DNA of 64,000 bases from Candidatus Methylomirabilota bacterium (lineage in GTDB: Bacteria > Methylomirabilota > Methylomirabilia > Rokubacteriales > CSP1-6): the NCBI GenBank assembly GCA_035936835.1, contig DASYVT010000159.1, positions 1 to 64,000 on the forward strand. The letters run 5' to 3'. The position numbers were made by a program, and so were the translations under genes. The notes under the pieces are model-generated. The model was not told the origin of the DNA. It did no database searches and saw only the letters and a list, made by a program, of their open reading frames with translations. This document shows, piece after piece, positions 42,507 to 53,000 of this stretch (position 1 is its first letter; the number at the start of each line of letters is the position of its first letter).

Positions 42507-44417
42507 TTGCTGATCGGCGCCATGCGGGAGTATTTCAAGGGGTTGAAGCTCATCCTCTTGTTCGTCATCGTCGCGTTCATCGCGACGTCGCTTTTCTACT
42601 TCGGCTCGGGCTCCCTCAAAGGTGACGGCGCGCGCTCGGCCGCGCCCGCCACGGTCAACGGCGAGGAGATACCGGCCGCCCGCTTCCAGCGCATGCAGCG
42701 GAATTACCTCGAGTACTACCGCCGCGCCAACCGGCAGGACATCACGCCGGAGATCGCCGAGCGCATGGGGCTGACCCAGCAGGTCATCAGCGAGCTCGTC
42801 CAGGAGGCGCTCATCATCCAGCAGGCCAAGCGCGAGGGCATCACGGTCAGCGACGAGGAGCTGCGGCTCCGCATCCAGTCGATTCCCGCTTTCCAGGAGG
42901 ACGGGCGCTTCTCCCGCGAGCGGTACCTGGCCCAGCTCAAGCAGACCCGCATTGACCCCGGAGAATTCGAGACCGAGGTGCGCCGGGACCTCGTGCGCCA
43001 GAGGATGGAGGCGCTCGTCAAGGACGGCATCAAGGCGTCCGACGCCGAGGTGGAGCAGGCGTACATGACGCGCTTCGAGCGCGTGCGCGCGGACTGGGCC
43101 TCCATCGAGAGCGCGCCGCTGATCGCCCAGGTGACGGTCAGCGACGCCGACGCGGAAGCGTACGTGAAGACGCACGAGGCCCAGTTCAGCCGCCCGGATC
43201 GCCGCCAGATCCAGTATGTCCTGATCTCCCCCAAGGCCTTCGCCAAGGCCGTGCCCGACGCGGACACCGAGGCGTACTACAAGGAGCACCGGGCCGAGTT
43301 CGAGCGGCCCAAGCGGCTCAAGACGTCGCACATCCTGGTGCGCGTGCCGCCCACCGGCGGCAGCGAGGCCGAGAACAAATCCAAGGCCAAGATCGAGGAG
43401 GCGATCCGGCGGGCGAAGGCCGGCGAGGATTTCGGCAAGCTGGCCAGGGAGCTGTCGGAAGACACCGCGACGGCGCCCCAGGGCGGCGATCTCGGCTTCG
43501 TGGGCAAGGGCGAGATGGTGCCGCAGTTCGAGGAGGCGGTATTCGCGCTGAAGAAGGGGGAGATCTCGCCTCAGCCCGTGCGCACGCCCTTCGGCTATCA
43601 CGCAATCATGGTTTCCGACGTGCAGGACGGCGGCGTCCAGCCGTTCCGCGACGCGGCAGTCAAGGTCAAGGCGAAGCTCGCCGCCGAGCGCAGCGAGCGC
43701 GCCGCCCAGACCAAGGCGGACGAGGCGCGGCCCGGATTGGCCGCGACCAAGGATTTCGCCGCTGAGGCGAAGAAGCTCGACGTCGAAGCGAAGGAAGCGA
43801 CGGTTGCTCGCGGTGACGGGATCGAGGGCATCGGCCGCGACCCGCAGCTCGAGGAGGCGATCTTCGGTCTCGCGGTGGGCGGCGTGTCGCCGCCGATCAA
43901 GACACCGGGCGGCTTCGTGATCGCCCGCGTCGCCGAGTCCTTCCCGGCCGGTGTGCCACCCTTCGCCGAGATCAAGGACAAGGCGCTGAACGCGGTCAAG
44001 CGCGAACGCGCGGGGGTCCTGGCCGAGGAGCGCGCCAAGGCTTTCGCGGCGAACGTGGGGACCGGTGACTTCCTGGCCGCGGCGCGTCGCGACAAGCTTG
44101 CCGCCGGCGAGACGCAGCTCTTCTCGCGCGGCGAGCCTCCGAAGGACAAGGAGGCGCTGCCGGGCGCGGTGCTGCTGGCGGCCCTACACACCCCGACCGG
44201 CGCGATCTCCGAGCCCGTGCGGACCGGCACCGGGTTCTACGTGGTCAAGACGATCGAGCGGCGCGCCGCCGATCTCCAGGGCTTCGACAAGATGCGCGAC
44301 CAGGTGCGCGGTCAGCTGCTCGAGGCGAAGCGGAACCAGGCGTGGGAGCGGTGGATCAAGGCACTCTTCACGGGCGCCAAGATCCAGGTGCAGGGCGAAA
44401 CAATCTCGGAGCGGTAG
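42507..44417 (+). CDS. SurA/PpiD-like periplasmic peptidyl-prolyl isomerase
   Basis: Foldase of 636 residues anchored by one N-terminal membrane segment ([20 protein letters not shown]). The start TTG at 42507 is chosen because AAGGAGG lies 5 nt upstream. A SurA_N-like chaperone region (about 45-215) is followed by a parvulin PPIC domain with [28 protein letters not shown] and [14 protein letters not shown] second degenerate parvulin-like half lies nearer the C-terminus. It probably helps outer-membrane and secreted proteins fold. It precedes greA by 8 nt. Confidence 0.88.
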   Translation: MLIGAMREYFKGLKLILLFVIVAFIATSLFYFGSGSLKGDGARSAAPATVNGEEIPAARFQRMQRNYLEYYRRANRQDITPEIAERMGLTQQVISELVQEALIIQQAKREGITVSDEELRLRIQSIPAFQEDGRFSRERYLAQLKQTRIDPGEFETEVRRDLVRQRMEALVKDGIKASDAEVEQAYMTRFERVRADWASIESAPLIAQVTVSDADAEAYVKTHEAQFSRPDRRQIQYVLISPKAFAKAVPDADTEAYYKEHRAEFERPKRLKTSHILVRVPPTGGSEAENKSKAKIEEAIRRAKAGEDFGKLARELSEDTATAPQGGDLGFVGKGEMVPQFEEAVFALKKGEISPQPVRTPFGYHAIMVSDVQDGGVQPFRDAAVKVKAKLAAERSERAAQTKADEARPGLAATKDFAAEAKKLDVEAKEATVARGDGIEGIGRDPQLEEAIFGLAVGGVSPPIKTPGGFVIARVAESFPAGVPPFAEIKDKALNAVKRERAGVLAEERAKAFAANVGTGDFLAAARRDKLAAGETQLFSRGEPPKDKEALPGAVLLAALHTPTGAISEPVRTGTGFYVVKTIERRAADLQGFDKMRDQVRGQLLEAKRNQAWERWIKALFTGAKIQVQGETISER

Positions 44418-44425
44418 AGACACGC

Positions 44426-44914
44426 ATGTCCATCCAGCGCACGCCCATGACGGGCGAAGGGCACACCCGCCTCAAGGAAGAGCTCGACCGCCTGAAGCGC
44501 GTCGAACGGCCCGCCATCACGAGGGCGATCGCCGAAGCCCGTGCCCACGGCGATCTCAAGGAGAACGCCGAGTACCACGCCGCCCGCGAGAAGCAGAGCT
44601 TCACCGAGGCGCGGATCAATGACCTCGAGTCCAAGCTGGGCGCGGCCGAGGTCATCGAGCCGCCCACCTCCGGCGACCGCGTCACGTTCGGTTCCACGGT
44701 GCGCCTCGAGGATGAAGCCGGCAAGGAAAGCCGGCACCAGATCGTGGGATCCGAGGAGACCGATCCCGCCCGCGGCCGCATCTCCATCATGGCCCCGCTG
44801 GCGCGGACGCTGATCGGCAAGAAGGTGGGAGACACGGTAACGGCGGAGCTGCCGGGCGGCAAGAAGACCTTCGAGATCCTCGCCGCGAACTTTCCCTGGG
44901 ACGAGAAAGCGTAG
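44426..44914 (+). CDS. greA: transcription elongation factor GreA
   Basis: Rescues backtracked RNA polymerase. It has 162 residues, near the usual 158. The N-terminal coiled coil contains [20 protein letters not shown] with the acidic tip, and the C-terminal FKBP-like domain contains [23 protein letters not shown] 44426 is chosen; the upstream frame overlaps the foldase gene. Short gap suggests an operon. Confidence 0.95.
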   Translation: MSIQRTPMTGEGHTRLKEELDRLKRVERPAITRAIAEARAHGDLKENAEYHAAREKQSFTEARINDLESKLGAAEVIEPPTSGDRVTFGSTVRLEDEAGKESRHQIVGSEETDPARGRISIMAPLARTLIGKKVGDTVTAELPGGKKTFEILAANFPWDEKA

Positions 44915-44930
44915 CCCGCGGCGCGGGCGC

Positions 44931-46058
44931 CTACCTTAGCGCGTCGCGCAGCTCGCGGGTGAGCGCTTCCACCGTTCCGCGCGTACCGCCCTGGAGCTTG
45001 TTCTTCCACTCGCCTTCGGTCTCGAAGCGGCGGTCCTTCAGGCGGTCGCTCCAGGGCTTGACCGCCTCGCGGATCGCGTTGTGGTCGAAGGGGTCGCGCT
45101 TGAGCTCTCGCGAGCGCGCCATGACGTCGGGAGCCACGCGGATGAAGGCGCGGAGCGCCGCGCCCGTCTTGATCGAGTACTTGCGTCCGGCCCACGCCGC
45201 GGGAAAGACGCCCGCCACCGCCTTCACGTAGTTCAGGAAGAAGCGCTTGGCTCCCTGGCGCAGCTCGGTCAGGCGCGCTCCGCCGCCGATCTTCTCCACG
45301 GTCTCGAGGAAGTCCACGATCTCCTCGGCCAGCGGCGCCTGCGAGACGCGCCCGCGACCGGTGCCGAGCATCTTGATCTCGCCGGCGAGCGGCGAGGTGT
45401 CGTCCTCGTTGAGCGAGCGGATGACGTCGTGGGCCAGCGCCTGGTTCGGGTCGGGGTAGAGCTTGCGGCCGGCCAGGCTCACGATGTGCGAGGGGTTGAG
45501 GCGCGTGTGCTTGGCGTTGATCGTCACGAACAGCTCGACAATCTGCCGCGCGTCGAGCCTGTCGAAGAGAACCGCGGGGACCTCGATGCTGAGATTCTCG
45601 CCCGCTTGGGTGAGCGCGTGGAGCGCCAACAGCCTGTGCTGGCCGTCGAGCACACGGAGCACGCCATGCTCCTCGGGGATCTGCAAGAGCCCCAGGTCGT
45701 GCTGGCTCGCCATCGGCGTGAAGGTGAAGCGCTTCTCGGAGGTGATGATGACCGCGCCCGGGATGGCGGGCAGGGTGCCCGCGTCTTTGCAATCTCTGTA
45801 GTAGGCCACGAGCTCGTCGATCTTGCGGCGGATGACCGGGCGCTGGTACGCGGCCTCGCTCTCGCCGATCCGCTTCTCGAGCGCCTCCCAGTTCACGCGC
45901 GAGCGATTGCCCCGCTTGGCCTTGGCTGGAGGAGTGGCCGCGCCCGCGTAGCCCAAGACCTCGAACTTGACCAGGCGATCAATGTCCTTGGCCGAGAAAG
46001 AGGCCTGGAAGAATTCCACGCCAAACTGCTTCACGCGGTGCGCGGGAACGGTGATCAT
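44931..46058 (-). CDS. DGQHR-domain protein (DndB-like)
   Basis: Protein of 375 residues with the DGQHR motif at residues 138-142 in RVLDGQHRLLALHAL and the downstream FVTINAKHTRLNPSH (177-191), both typical of the DndB/ParB-nuclease-like superfamily. DndB regulates DNA phosphorothioation, and related proteins occur in deazaguanine modification systems. Here no dnd, dpd or restriction genes are adjacent, so this is a solitary copy. The ATG has GGAGGAGG upstream and a very good promoter lies 55 nt further. Its role is unknown. Confidence 0.75.
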   Translation of the reverse strand: MITVPAHRVKQFGVEFFQASFSAKDIDRLVKFEVLGYAGAATPPAKAKRGNRSRVNWEALEKRIGESEAAYQRPVIRRKIDELVAYYRDCKDAGTLPAIPGAVIITSEKRFTFTPMASQHDLGLLQIPEEHGVLRVLDGQHRLLALHALTQAGENLSIEVPAVLFDRLDARQIVELFVTINAKHTRLNPSHIVSLAGRKLYPDPNQALAHDVIRSLNEDDTSPLAGEIKMLGTGRGRVSQAPLAEEIVDFLETVEKIGGGARLTELRQGAKRFFLNYVKAVAGVFPAAWAGRKYSIKTGAALRAFIRVAPDVMARSRELKRDPFDHNAIREAVKPWSDRLKDRRFETEGEWKNKLQGGTRGTVEALTRELRDALR

Positions 46059-46344
46059 GACCCTCCTCCACCTTTCTGAGGTCAGGGTGAGTTACTGGTC
46101 CGAGCAGGCGATACTCTAATAGAAGGATAAACCCCTGTCAACATTTGCCTTTTTTGAGACTGCCCACTGCTGGAGACACCCTGTATGATGTGGTCTGGAG
46201 CGGCTTTACCCACACTATGTGGGCAAGCTGGGGATGAATCTGCTAACGCGCTGAAAAGATTGGGGAATGGCATCCTGAGCCGGTGGATTGGGGACAAGTG
46301 ACCGATTTCCAAGCAAAATGGGGGCAAATGAGGCCGTCCAAGCC
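46059..46344. other. 286-nt intergenic region, AT-richer than surroundings
   Basis: It contains the DGQHR promoter at its left end, an inverted repeat CCCACA-CTA-TGTGGG (46210-46224) and four G-tracts near 46230, 46262, 46290 and 46320, spaced 32, 28 and 30 nt, each inside TGGGG. No gene or tRNA was recognised. It might be an operator region or the remnant of an inserted element. Confidence 0.5.
46113..46141 (-). promoter_or_regulatory. promoter of the DGQHR gene
   Basis: On the minus strand a perfect TTGACA (46141-46136) and TAGAGT (46118-46113) are exactly 17 nt apart. A leader of about 48 nt leads to GGAGGAGG and the ATG at 46058. Confidence 0.8.
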
Positions 46345-46803
46345 ATGACGGATGAACGCTCACTCAGTCCGCTTCAGGATCGCGCCGCGGTGATCGATGT
46401 CGTGCTCGGCTTCGCCCGATCGCTCGACGTCAAGGACTGGGTGGCGTGCCGGCGCTGCTTCGCGGACGAAATCGAGACCGACTATTCGGATCTGCGCGGC
46501 GAACCGGCGTCCACCGTCAAGGCCGACGACTTCGTCGCCCTGAGACGGGCCGCGCTCGAGAAGCTCAAGACGCTGCACTTGAGCGCCAACCACCTCGTCA
46601 CCGTGGACGGTGATCGCGCCACGTGCGTGTCCGCGGCGGTCATTCACCGCTTCCGGCCCGAGGACGGCGCGCGCTTCGACACCTACTGCGCCTACACCCA
46701 CGCCCTCGTGCGCGGCGCCTCGGGGTGGAAGATCCACAAGGTCAAGCAGGCCGTCTACTGGAACACGGGCAACCCCGACATCCACGCCGGCGCGCGGCGA
46801 TAG
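46345..46803 (+). CDS. SnoaL-like (NTF2-fold) protein
   Basis: Protein of 152 residues from ATG 46345 (46318 is a possible alternative). The sequence LQDRAAVIDVVLGFARSLDVKDWVACRRCFADEIETDYSDLRG is typical of SnoaL-like domains, which form a cone-shaped pocket used by polyketide cyclases, dehydratases and isomerases. A later His in SANHLVTVDGD is often catalytic in this fold. The reaction is unknown. It converges with the IlvD-like gene, ending 2 nt from its stop. Confidence 0.7.
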   Translation: MTDERSLSPLQDRAAVIDVVLGFARSLDVKDWVACRRCFADEIETDYSDLRGEPASTVKADDFVALRRAALEKLKTLHLSANHLVTVDGDRATCVSAAVIHRFRPEDGARFDTYCAYTHALVRGASGWKIHKVKQAVYWNTGNPDIHAGARR

Positions 46804-46804
46804 G

Positions 46805-48499
46805 TCAGCGGGCCGGCGCCTTTCGAAGAAAGTCGAAGTCGCAGCCAGCGTCGGCCTGGAGCACGTGGTCTAGGTAGAGCTTCCGGTAGCCGCGCTCCGG
46901 CGAGGCGACGGGCTTCCACGTTGCCCGCCGCTTCGAGAGTAGGGCCTCGCTCACCAAGAGATCGAGCTTCCGCTCCTTCACGCTCAGACGGATCCGATCG
47001 CCCGTCTCGACCTGCGCCAGCGGACCGCCCACGGCGGCCTCCGGCGTCACGTGGAGCACGATCGTGCCGAAGGCCGTGCCGCTCATCCGCGCGTCCGAGA
47101 TGCGCACCATGTCCTTGACCCCGGCGCGCGCGAGCTTCTGCGGGATGGGGAGATAGCCCGCCTCGGGCATACCCGGCGCGCCCTTGGGGCCCGCGTTCTT
47201 GAGGACGAGGATGCTCTCGGGCGTCACCGGCAGGGCAGGATCATCGACGCGCGCCGCCAGGTCCTCGAGCGACTCGAAGACCACGGCGGCGGCCTCGATC
47301 TCGAAGAGGCGCGAGTCTGCGGCCGAGCGCTTGAGGATGGCGCCGCCCGGCGCCAGGGAGCCGAAGAGGGCGACCAGCCCGCCTACGGCCATGATCGGCT
47401 CGGTGCGGGCGCGGATCACCGAGCGATCCACGTAGCGCGGAGCCGCGTCGAGCCGCGCGCCCAGCGTCTCGCCCGTGACGGTCAGGCAGTCGAGGTGGAG
47501 CTGGGGCCGCAGCTCGGCCAAGACGGCGCCCAGGCCTCCCGCGTTGAAGAAGTCCTCCATGTAGAAATCGCCTGAGGGCTTGAGGTCCACCAGCACCGGC
47601 GTCTCGTCCGAGATCCGGTTGAGCCGCTCGAGGGAGATCGGCACGCCCACGCGGCCCGCGATCGCCGTCAGGTGGATGATGGCGTTGGTCGAGCCGCCGA
47701 TGGCGAGCAGCACGCGGAGCGCGTTCTCGAACGCCTCGGGAGTGAGGACGCGCTCGGGAGTGAGCCGCGAGGCAACCAGCCGCACCGCGGCCTCGCCCGT
47801 CGCCTCGGCGGCGCGCAGCCGGTCCGCGTGAACGGCGGGGATCGCCGCCGTCCCCGGCAGCGTCATGCCGAGGGCCTCGGCGAGGCAGGCCATGGTGCTG
47901 GCCGTGCCCATCACCGCGCAGGTGCCCGCCGTCGTCGCAAGCCGGCTCTCGATTCCTTCGATCTCGTCCTTGGAGATCTGGCCCGCGCGGTAGCGCGCCC
48001 AGAAACGGCGGCAATCGGTGCAGGCCCCGAGGCGCTCGCCCTCCCAGCGCCCCGTCATCATGGGCCCCCCGATGAGCTGGATGGCGGGGACGCCGGCGGA
48101 GGCCGCGCCCATCAACTGCGCCGGCACCGTCTTGTCGCAGCCGCCGACGAGGACGACGGCGTCCATCGGCTGGGCGCGCACCATCTCCTCGACGTCCATG
48201 GACATGAGGTTGCGGTAGAGCATGCTGGTCGGCTCGAGGAAGACTTCGCCGAGCGAGATGGTCGGGAAGTCCATCGGCAGGCCGCCCGCCGCGAGGACGC
48301 CGCGCTTGACCGCGTCGATCAGCTCGGGGAAGTGGCGGTGGCAGTTGTTGAACCCGCTGCCCGAATCCGCGATGCCGACGACTGGTTTGGCGAGGCTCTC
48401 GGCCGAGTAGCCCATGGATCGGGCGAACGATCGCCTGAGATAGAGCGCGAAATCCCGGTCGCCGTAGTTCGTCAGCCCGCGAGAGAGCCCCTGGTCCAT
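46805..48499 (-). CDS. IlvD/Edd family sugar-acid dehydratase
   Basis: Iron-sulfur dehydratase of 564 residues. GSGFNNCHRHFPELIDAVKRG, VVLVGGCDKTVPAQLMGAAS and TTAGTCAVMGTASTMACLAE hold the cluster and metal-binding residues. The N-terminus SRGLTNYGDRDFALYLRRSF resembles pentonate/hexonate dehydratases more than the isoleucine-valine enzyme. It is downstream of a 2-hydroxyacid dehydrogenase gene on the same strand, which fits sugar-acid catabolism. Substrate cannot be read directly. Confidence 0.85.
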   Translation of the reverse strand: MDQGLSRGLTNYGDRDFALYLRRSFARSMGYSAESLAKPVVGIADSGSGFNNCHRHFPELIDAVKRGVLAAGGLPMDFPTISLGEVFLEPTSMLYRNLMSMDVEEMVRAQPMDAVVLVGGCDKTVPAQLMGAASAGVPAIQLIGGPMMTGRWEGERLGACTDCRRFWARYRAGQISKDEIEGIESRLATTAGTCAVMGTASTMACLAEALGMTLPGTAAIPAVHADRLRAAEATGEAAVRLVASRLTPERVLTPEAFENALRVLLAIGGSTNAIIHLTAIAGRVGVPISLERLNRISDETPVLVDLKPSGDFYMEDFFNAGGLGAVLAELRPQLHLDCLTVTGETLGARLDAAPRYVDRSVIRARTEPIMAVGGLVALFGSLAPGGAILKRSAADSRLFEIEAAAVVFESLEDLAARVDDPALPVTPESILVLKNAGPKGAPGMPEAGYLPIPQKLARAGVKDMVRISDARMSGTAFGTIVLHVTPEAAVGGPLAQVETGDRIRLSVKERKLDLLVSEALLSKRRATWKPVASPERGYRKLYLDHVLQADAGCDFDFLRKAPAR

Positions 48500-48531
48500 G
48501 TCTCGCGCCCCGTCTTGTCCTGGGCGGCCTC

Positions 48532-49503
48532 CTACCTCATCTCCGGGATGACCCAGAGGGGCTTCTCGCCCCGCGCCACCCGCTGGACGTTGTCGAAGGC
48601 GTTCCGGAAGGCCTTGGTCCAGTTCTCCCAGGTCGGCCCCGCCGAGTGCGGAGTGAAGGTGACGTTCTCGAGACCGAAGAGCGGGTGGTTGATGAGCGGC
48701 GGTTCCTCGACCATGACGTCGAGCCCCGCCGCGGAGATCTGCTTCGAGAGGAGCGCGTGGCGCAGGGCCTCTTCGTCCACGACGGGGCCGCGGCAGGTGT
48801 TGATCAGGATGGCGTCCTTCTGCATCATCGCGAACTCGCGCGCGCCCATCATCTTGCGCGTGGCGTCGTTGAGCGGAACGTGCAGGCTGACCACGTCGGA
48901 GGTCTGGAGCAGCTCGGGGAAGAGCGTGAACTTGACGCCGAGGGCGTCCTCCTGGTCTTCGGTGAGCCGGACGATGTCGTAGTACTGGATGTCCATGTCG
49001 AAGCCTTCAGCGCGGCGCGCCACCTTCTTGCCGATGGTGCCGAGGCCCACGATGCCGAGCTTCTTGCCCGCCAGCTCGTACGTCCGCGTGGTCGAGAAGT
49101 CGCCGACCCGCCACTTGCCATGCGTCACGTTGATGTGGTGCCAGGCCATCTTCTTGTAGACGGCGAGGATCAGCATCATGGTGTGCTCGGCGACGGCGAC
49201 GGAGTTGGAGCCGCCGTTGTTGGCGATGGGCACGCCGGCCTTCTTCGCTGCGGGTACGTCGACCCTGTCGTAGCCCGCGCTGATGAGCTGCACCAGCTTG
49301 AGCCCCGACCCCGCCTTGAAGAAGGCCTCGCCCATGCCGGCCCGCGGGAACCCGACGTAGTACTCGGCGCCCGCCACGTGCTTGAGGAAGTCCGGGTGGT
49401 CGTGCTCGGTGACGACCAGCTCGTATCCCGCGGGCACCATCGAGCGGGCGGTATCCATGATGGGGTCGGGCATCTTCGGGGCGAAGACGATCTTGGTGGC
49501 CAC
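48532..49503 (-). CDS. D-isomer-specific 2-hydroxyacid dehydrogenase
   Basis: NAD(P)-dependent dehydrogenase of 323 residues from GTG 49503, with AAAGGAG upstream. The Rossmann motif is LGIVGLGTIGKKVARRA. The catalytic Arg is in LINTCRGPVVDEEAL, the Glu in LDVMVEEPP and the His in FTPHSAG. It lies directly upstream of the IlvD-type dehydratase, so both may act on sugar acids or related hydroxyacids. Confidence 0.88.
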   Translation of the reverse strand: MATKIVFAPKMPDPIMDTARSMVPAGYELVVTEHDHPDFLKHVAGAEYYVGFPRAGMGEAFFKAGSGLKLVQLISAGYDRVDVPAAKKAGVPIANNGGSNSVAVAEHTMMLILAVYKKMAWHHINVTHGKWRVGDFSTTRTYELAGKKLGIVGLGTIGKKVARRAEGFDMDIQYYDIVRLTEDQEDALGVKFTLFPELLQTSDVVSLHVPLNDATRKMMGAREFAMMQKDAILINTCRGPVVDEEALRHALLSKQISAAGLDVMVEEPPLINHPLFGLENVTFTPHSAGPTWENWTKAFRNAFDNVQRVARGEKPLWVIPEMR

Positions 49504-49531
49504 GCGATTCTCCTTTGGTCCGGGTTCCGGG

Positions 49532-49960
49532 CTAGGGCTTCGGTTGGAGCAGCATGTAGGTGGCGCGCCCGACGGCGACGAGCTTGCCCGTGCCGTCGGT
49601 GATGCGGGCCTCGCCGAACGCGACGGAGCGCCCGCGGCGCAAGAGCCGTCCCTCGGCGACGATGTCACCGTCGCCCGCCGCGGCGAGAAAGCTGACGTTG
49701 AGGTCGAGCGTGGCCTGTCCCACGCCACCGGCGGCGTTGTCGTGGGTCGTGCCGAGGGCGCCGCCGACCGCCATGTCCACGAGCGCGCTGAGCACGCCGC
49801 CGTGAACCGGGGCGCCGGCCGCGTTCCGGAGTCCGTCCTTGACGGGCACGCGGAGGCGCACCCAGCCCTCGCCGGCGTCGTCGACCTGGACGCCCAGGTA
49901 GCGCCAGAAGAGGTTGGCCTGGGCGCGCTCGCGGGTCAGGGTCAGGAGGTCGGCGGGCAT
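49532..49960 (-). CDS. PaaI-type hotdog thioesterase
   Basis: Acyl-CoA thioesterase-like protein of 142 residues. GLRNAAGAPVHGGVLSALVDM carries the HGG motif and following Asp of the PaaI family, and the hotdog helix is complete. Substrate is probably an aromatic or short acyl-CoA. It starts the leftward group that includes the dehydrogenase and dehydratase, and has its own strong promoter. Confidence 0.85.
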   Translation of the reverse strand: MPADLLTLTRERAQANLFWRYLGVQVDDAGEGWVRLRVPVKDGLRNAAGAPVHGGVLSALVDMAVGGALGTTHDNAAGGVGQATLDLNVSFLAAAGDGDIVAEGRLLRRGRSVAFGEARITDGTGKLVAVGRATYMLLQPKP

Positions 49961-49969
49961 GGGGGCCTA

Positions 49970-49998
49970 GTTATACCGAAAACTCGCGCGGGACTCAA
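49970..49998 (-). promoter_or_regulatory. promoter of the PaaI gene, nearly leaderless
   Basis: On the minus strand TTGAGT (49998-49993) and TATAAC (49975-49970) are 17 nt apart. The ATG at 49960 is 9 nt after the -10 box, leaving a leader of about 3 nt. Confidence 0.65.
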
Positions 49999-50034
49999 CG
50001 GAAGCTGTCCGATGCCCTTGCTTCCGCCGGGCGT

Positions 50035-53000
50035 TTGGGCGAGGCTATCCTGGTGACGGCCTGTCCGGACTGCGGGCACGAGAACGCCAGCGGCCAGAAG
50101 TTCTGCGGCGAGTGCGGCGCGGGCCTGGCCAGCCGCTGCCCCACCTGCGGCACCGTCAGCCCGCTGGGCCAGAAGTTCTGCGGCGACTGCGGCAGCGCCA
50201 TCGCGCCGGGCACTGCGCCGGCCGCCGCCGCGCCCGCCGCCGCCCGCTTCAGCTCGCCGCACGCCTACACGCCCAAGCACCTCGCCGAGCGCATCCTCAC
50301 CTCGAAGACCGCCCTCGAGGGCGAGCGCAAGCAGGTCACGGTCCTCTTCGCCGACATGAAGGGCTCGACGGAGCTGCTCGCCGACCGCGACCCGGAGGAG
50401 GCGCGGCGGATCCTCGACCCCGTGCTCGAGCGGATGATGGAGGCGGTGCACCGCTACGAGGGCACGGTGAATCAGGTCATGGGCGACGGCATCATGGCGC
50501 TCTTCGGCGCGCCGCTCGCCCACGAGGACCACGCCGTGCGCGCGTGCTACGCGGCCCTGCGCATGCACGAGGCGATCCGGCGCTACACGGAGGACGTGCG
50601 GCGCACCCACGGCGCCGAGGTCCAGATCCGCGTCGGGATCAACTCCGGCGACGTGGTGGTACGCTCGGTGGGCAGCGACCTGCGGATGGACTACACCGCG
50701 GTCGGGCAGACGACGCACCTCGCCGCGCGCATGGAGCAGCTCGCCCCGGCCGGCACGACTCGGCTCACCGCGGACACGCTGCGCCTCGCAGAGGAGTTCG
50801 TGCAGGTGCGCCCGCTCGGGCCCATCCCCGTCAAGGGCCTCGCCGCGCCCGTGGAGGTGTTCGAGCTGACGGGCGCCAGCGCCGTCCGGACGCGCCTGCA
50901 GGCCTCGCGGGCCCGCGGGTTCAGCCGCTTCGTGGGCCGGGATGGGGAGATGGACCAGATCCGGCAGGCGGCCGCCCAGGCCCGGCAGGGGCGGGGCCAG
51001 CTCGTCGCCGTCGTCGGCGAGGCGGGGGTCGGCAAGTCGCGGCTCTTCTACGAGTTCACCCACTCGCACCACGTGCTCGGCGCGAACGGGGGTGGCTGGC
51101 GGGTGCTCGAGGCCAGCTCGGTGTCCTACGGCAAGGCCACGCCGTTCCTGCCGCTGGCCGAGCTATTGCGCGGCTACTTCCGCATCGACGACCGCGACGA
51201 CCTGCGCAGCGTCCGGGCCAAGGTGACGGGCACGCTCCTCACCCTCGACCGCGCGCTCGAGGAGGCCGTCGCGCCAGTGCTGTGGATCCTCGACGCCCTC
51301 GAGCCCGGGGCCGCGTTCCTCGGCCTGGAGCCGCCGCAGCGCCGCCGGCGCGCCATGGAGAGCGTTAAGCGGGCGCTGCTGCGCGAGAGTCAGGTACAGC
51401 CGCTGCTTCTCCTGTTCGAGGACCTCCACTGGATCGACACGGAGACGCAGGCCGTCCTCGACAGCCTGGCCGAGAGCCTGGGGAGCGCGGCCGTCCTGCT
51501 CGCCGTCAACTACCGGCCTGAGTACCGCCACGGCTGGGGCAGCAAGACCTACTATCGCCAGCTCCGCATCGACCCGCTGCCGCCGGAGAGCGCGGACGCG
51601 CTGCTCCGGGCCCTCCTCGGCGCCGACCCGTCCACCGCGCCGCTCGCGCCGCTCCTCATCGCGCGGACGGAGGGCAACCCGCTCTTCCTCGAGGAGAGCG
51701 TGCGGACCCTCGTCGAGACGGGCGCCCTCGCCGGCGAGCCCGGGGCGTACCGGCTCGTCCGGCCCGCCGCCACCATCCAGATGCCCGCGACGGTCCAGGC
51801 CATCCTCGCCGCGCGCATCGATCGCCTCCGCCCGGAACTCAAGCGCCTGCTCCAGGCTGCCGCCGTCGTGGGCAAGGATGTGCCCGTGGCGCTCCTCGCC
51901 GCCGTCGCGGAGATGGCGGACAACGCCCTGCACCCGGCGCTGGGCGAGCTACAGACCGCGGAGCTCCTGTACGAGGCGCGCCTGTTTCCCGACATCGAGT
52001 ACACGTTCAAGCACGCCCTCACCCACGAGGTCGCCTACAACGGCGTGCTCCAGGAGCGCCGGCGTGCGCTCCACGCCACGATCCTCGAGAGGCTCGAGCG
52101 CCTGCACGCCGACCGCCTCGCCGAGCACGCCGAGGTGCTCGCGCACCACGCGGTGCGGGCGGCCATCCCAGACAAGGCCGTCCGCTACCTGCGCGAGGCG
52201 GGGGCGAAGGCGGTCGCGCGCTCCGCGAACCGCGAGGCCGTCGAGTTCTTCGAGCGTGCGCTGGCGCTCCTCGCCGAGCTGCCCGAGACGCGGGATACAC
52301 TGTCCGAGGCCCTCGACCTGCGCATCGCCCTGGGCACGCCACTCATCGCCGTGCACGGCGCGCCCTCGCCGCTCGTGGAGGCGTCGTATCTCGCCGCGCT
52401 GGAGCTGGTGGAGGGCCTCGACGACGCCGCGCGCCGGTTCACCGTGCTGTGGGGTCTCTGGTATGTCCGCTACACAAGGGGTGACTACGGCCCCGCGGTG
52501 GAGGCCGGCGAGCGATTACTCGCGATCGCCACGCAAGGCGACGACCAAGGGCAATTGCTCGAGGCACACCATACCCTGTGGCCCACGCTGGTGTCGATGG
52601 GCGAGGCGAAGCGCGCCCTGCCGCACATGGAGCGCGGCGTCGCCCTCTACGACCGGGAGCGCCACGGATCATATGCCCTGCTCTACGGCGGCCACGACCC
52701 CGGCGTGTGCTGCCGCTACTACCTGGCGCTGAGCCAGTGGGCGCTCGGGTATCCCGAGCAGGCGCTGGCCTCGGCGTACGAGGCGTCGCGCCTCGCCGAG
52801 ACGCTGGGACATGCGTTCACATCAGCCATCGCGCTATGGTTCGCCACCTTCGTCCACTACCAGCGCGGCGATCGGCCCGCCGCGGTCGCCAGCGCCGAGC
52901 GCGCCCTCGCCCTCATCGAGACGCATGGCTTCGCGGCCTGGGCCACCGACACGGTCATGCTCCTCCACGCGTCCCGAAGCGGGCCTGAGGGCGTCGAGCC

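Noticed and set aside
46230-46324. CRISPR-like array in the G-tract region
   Set aside because: The repeated word is only about 5-7 nt and the spacing is uneven; there is no true repeat-spacer structure and no cas gene.
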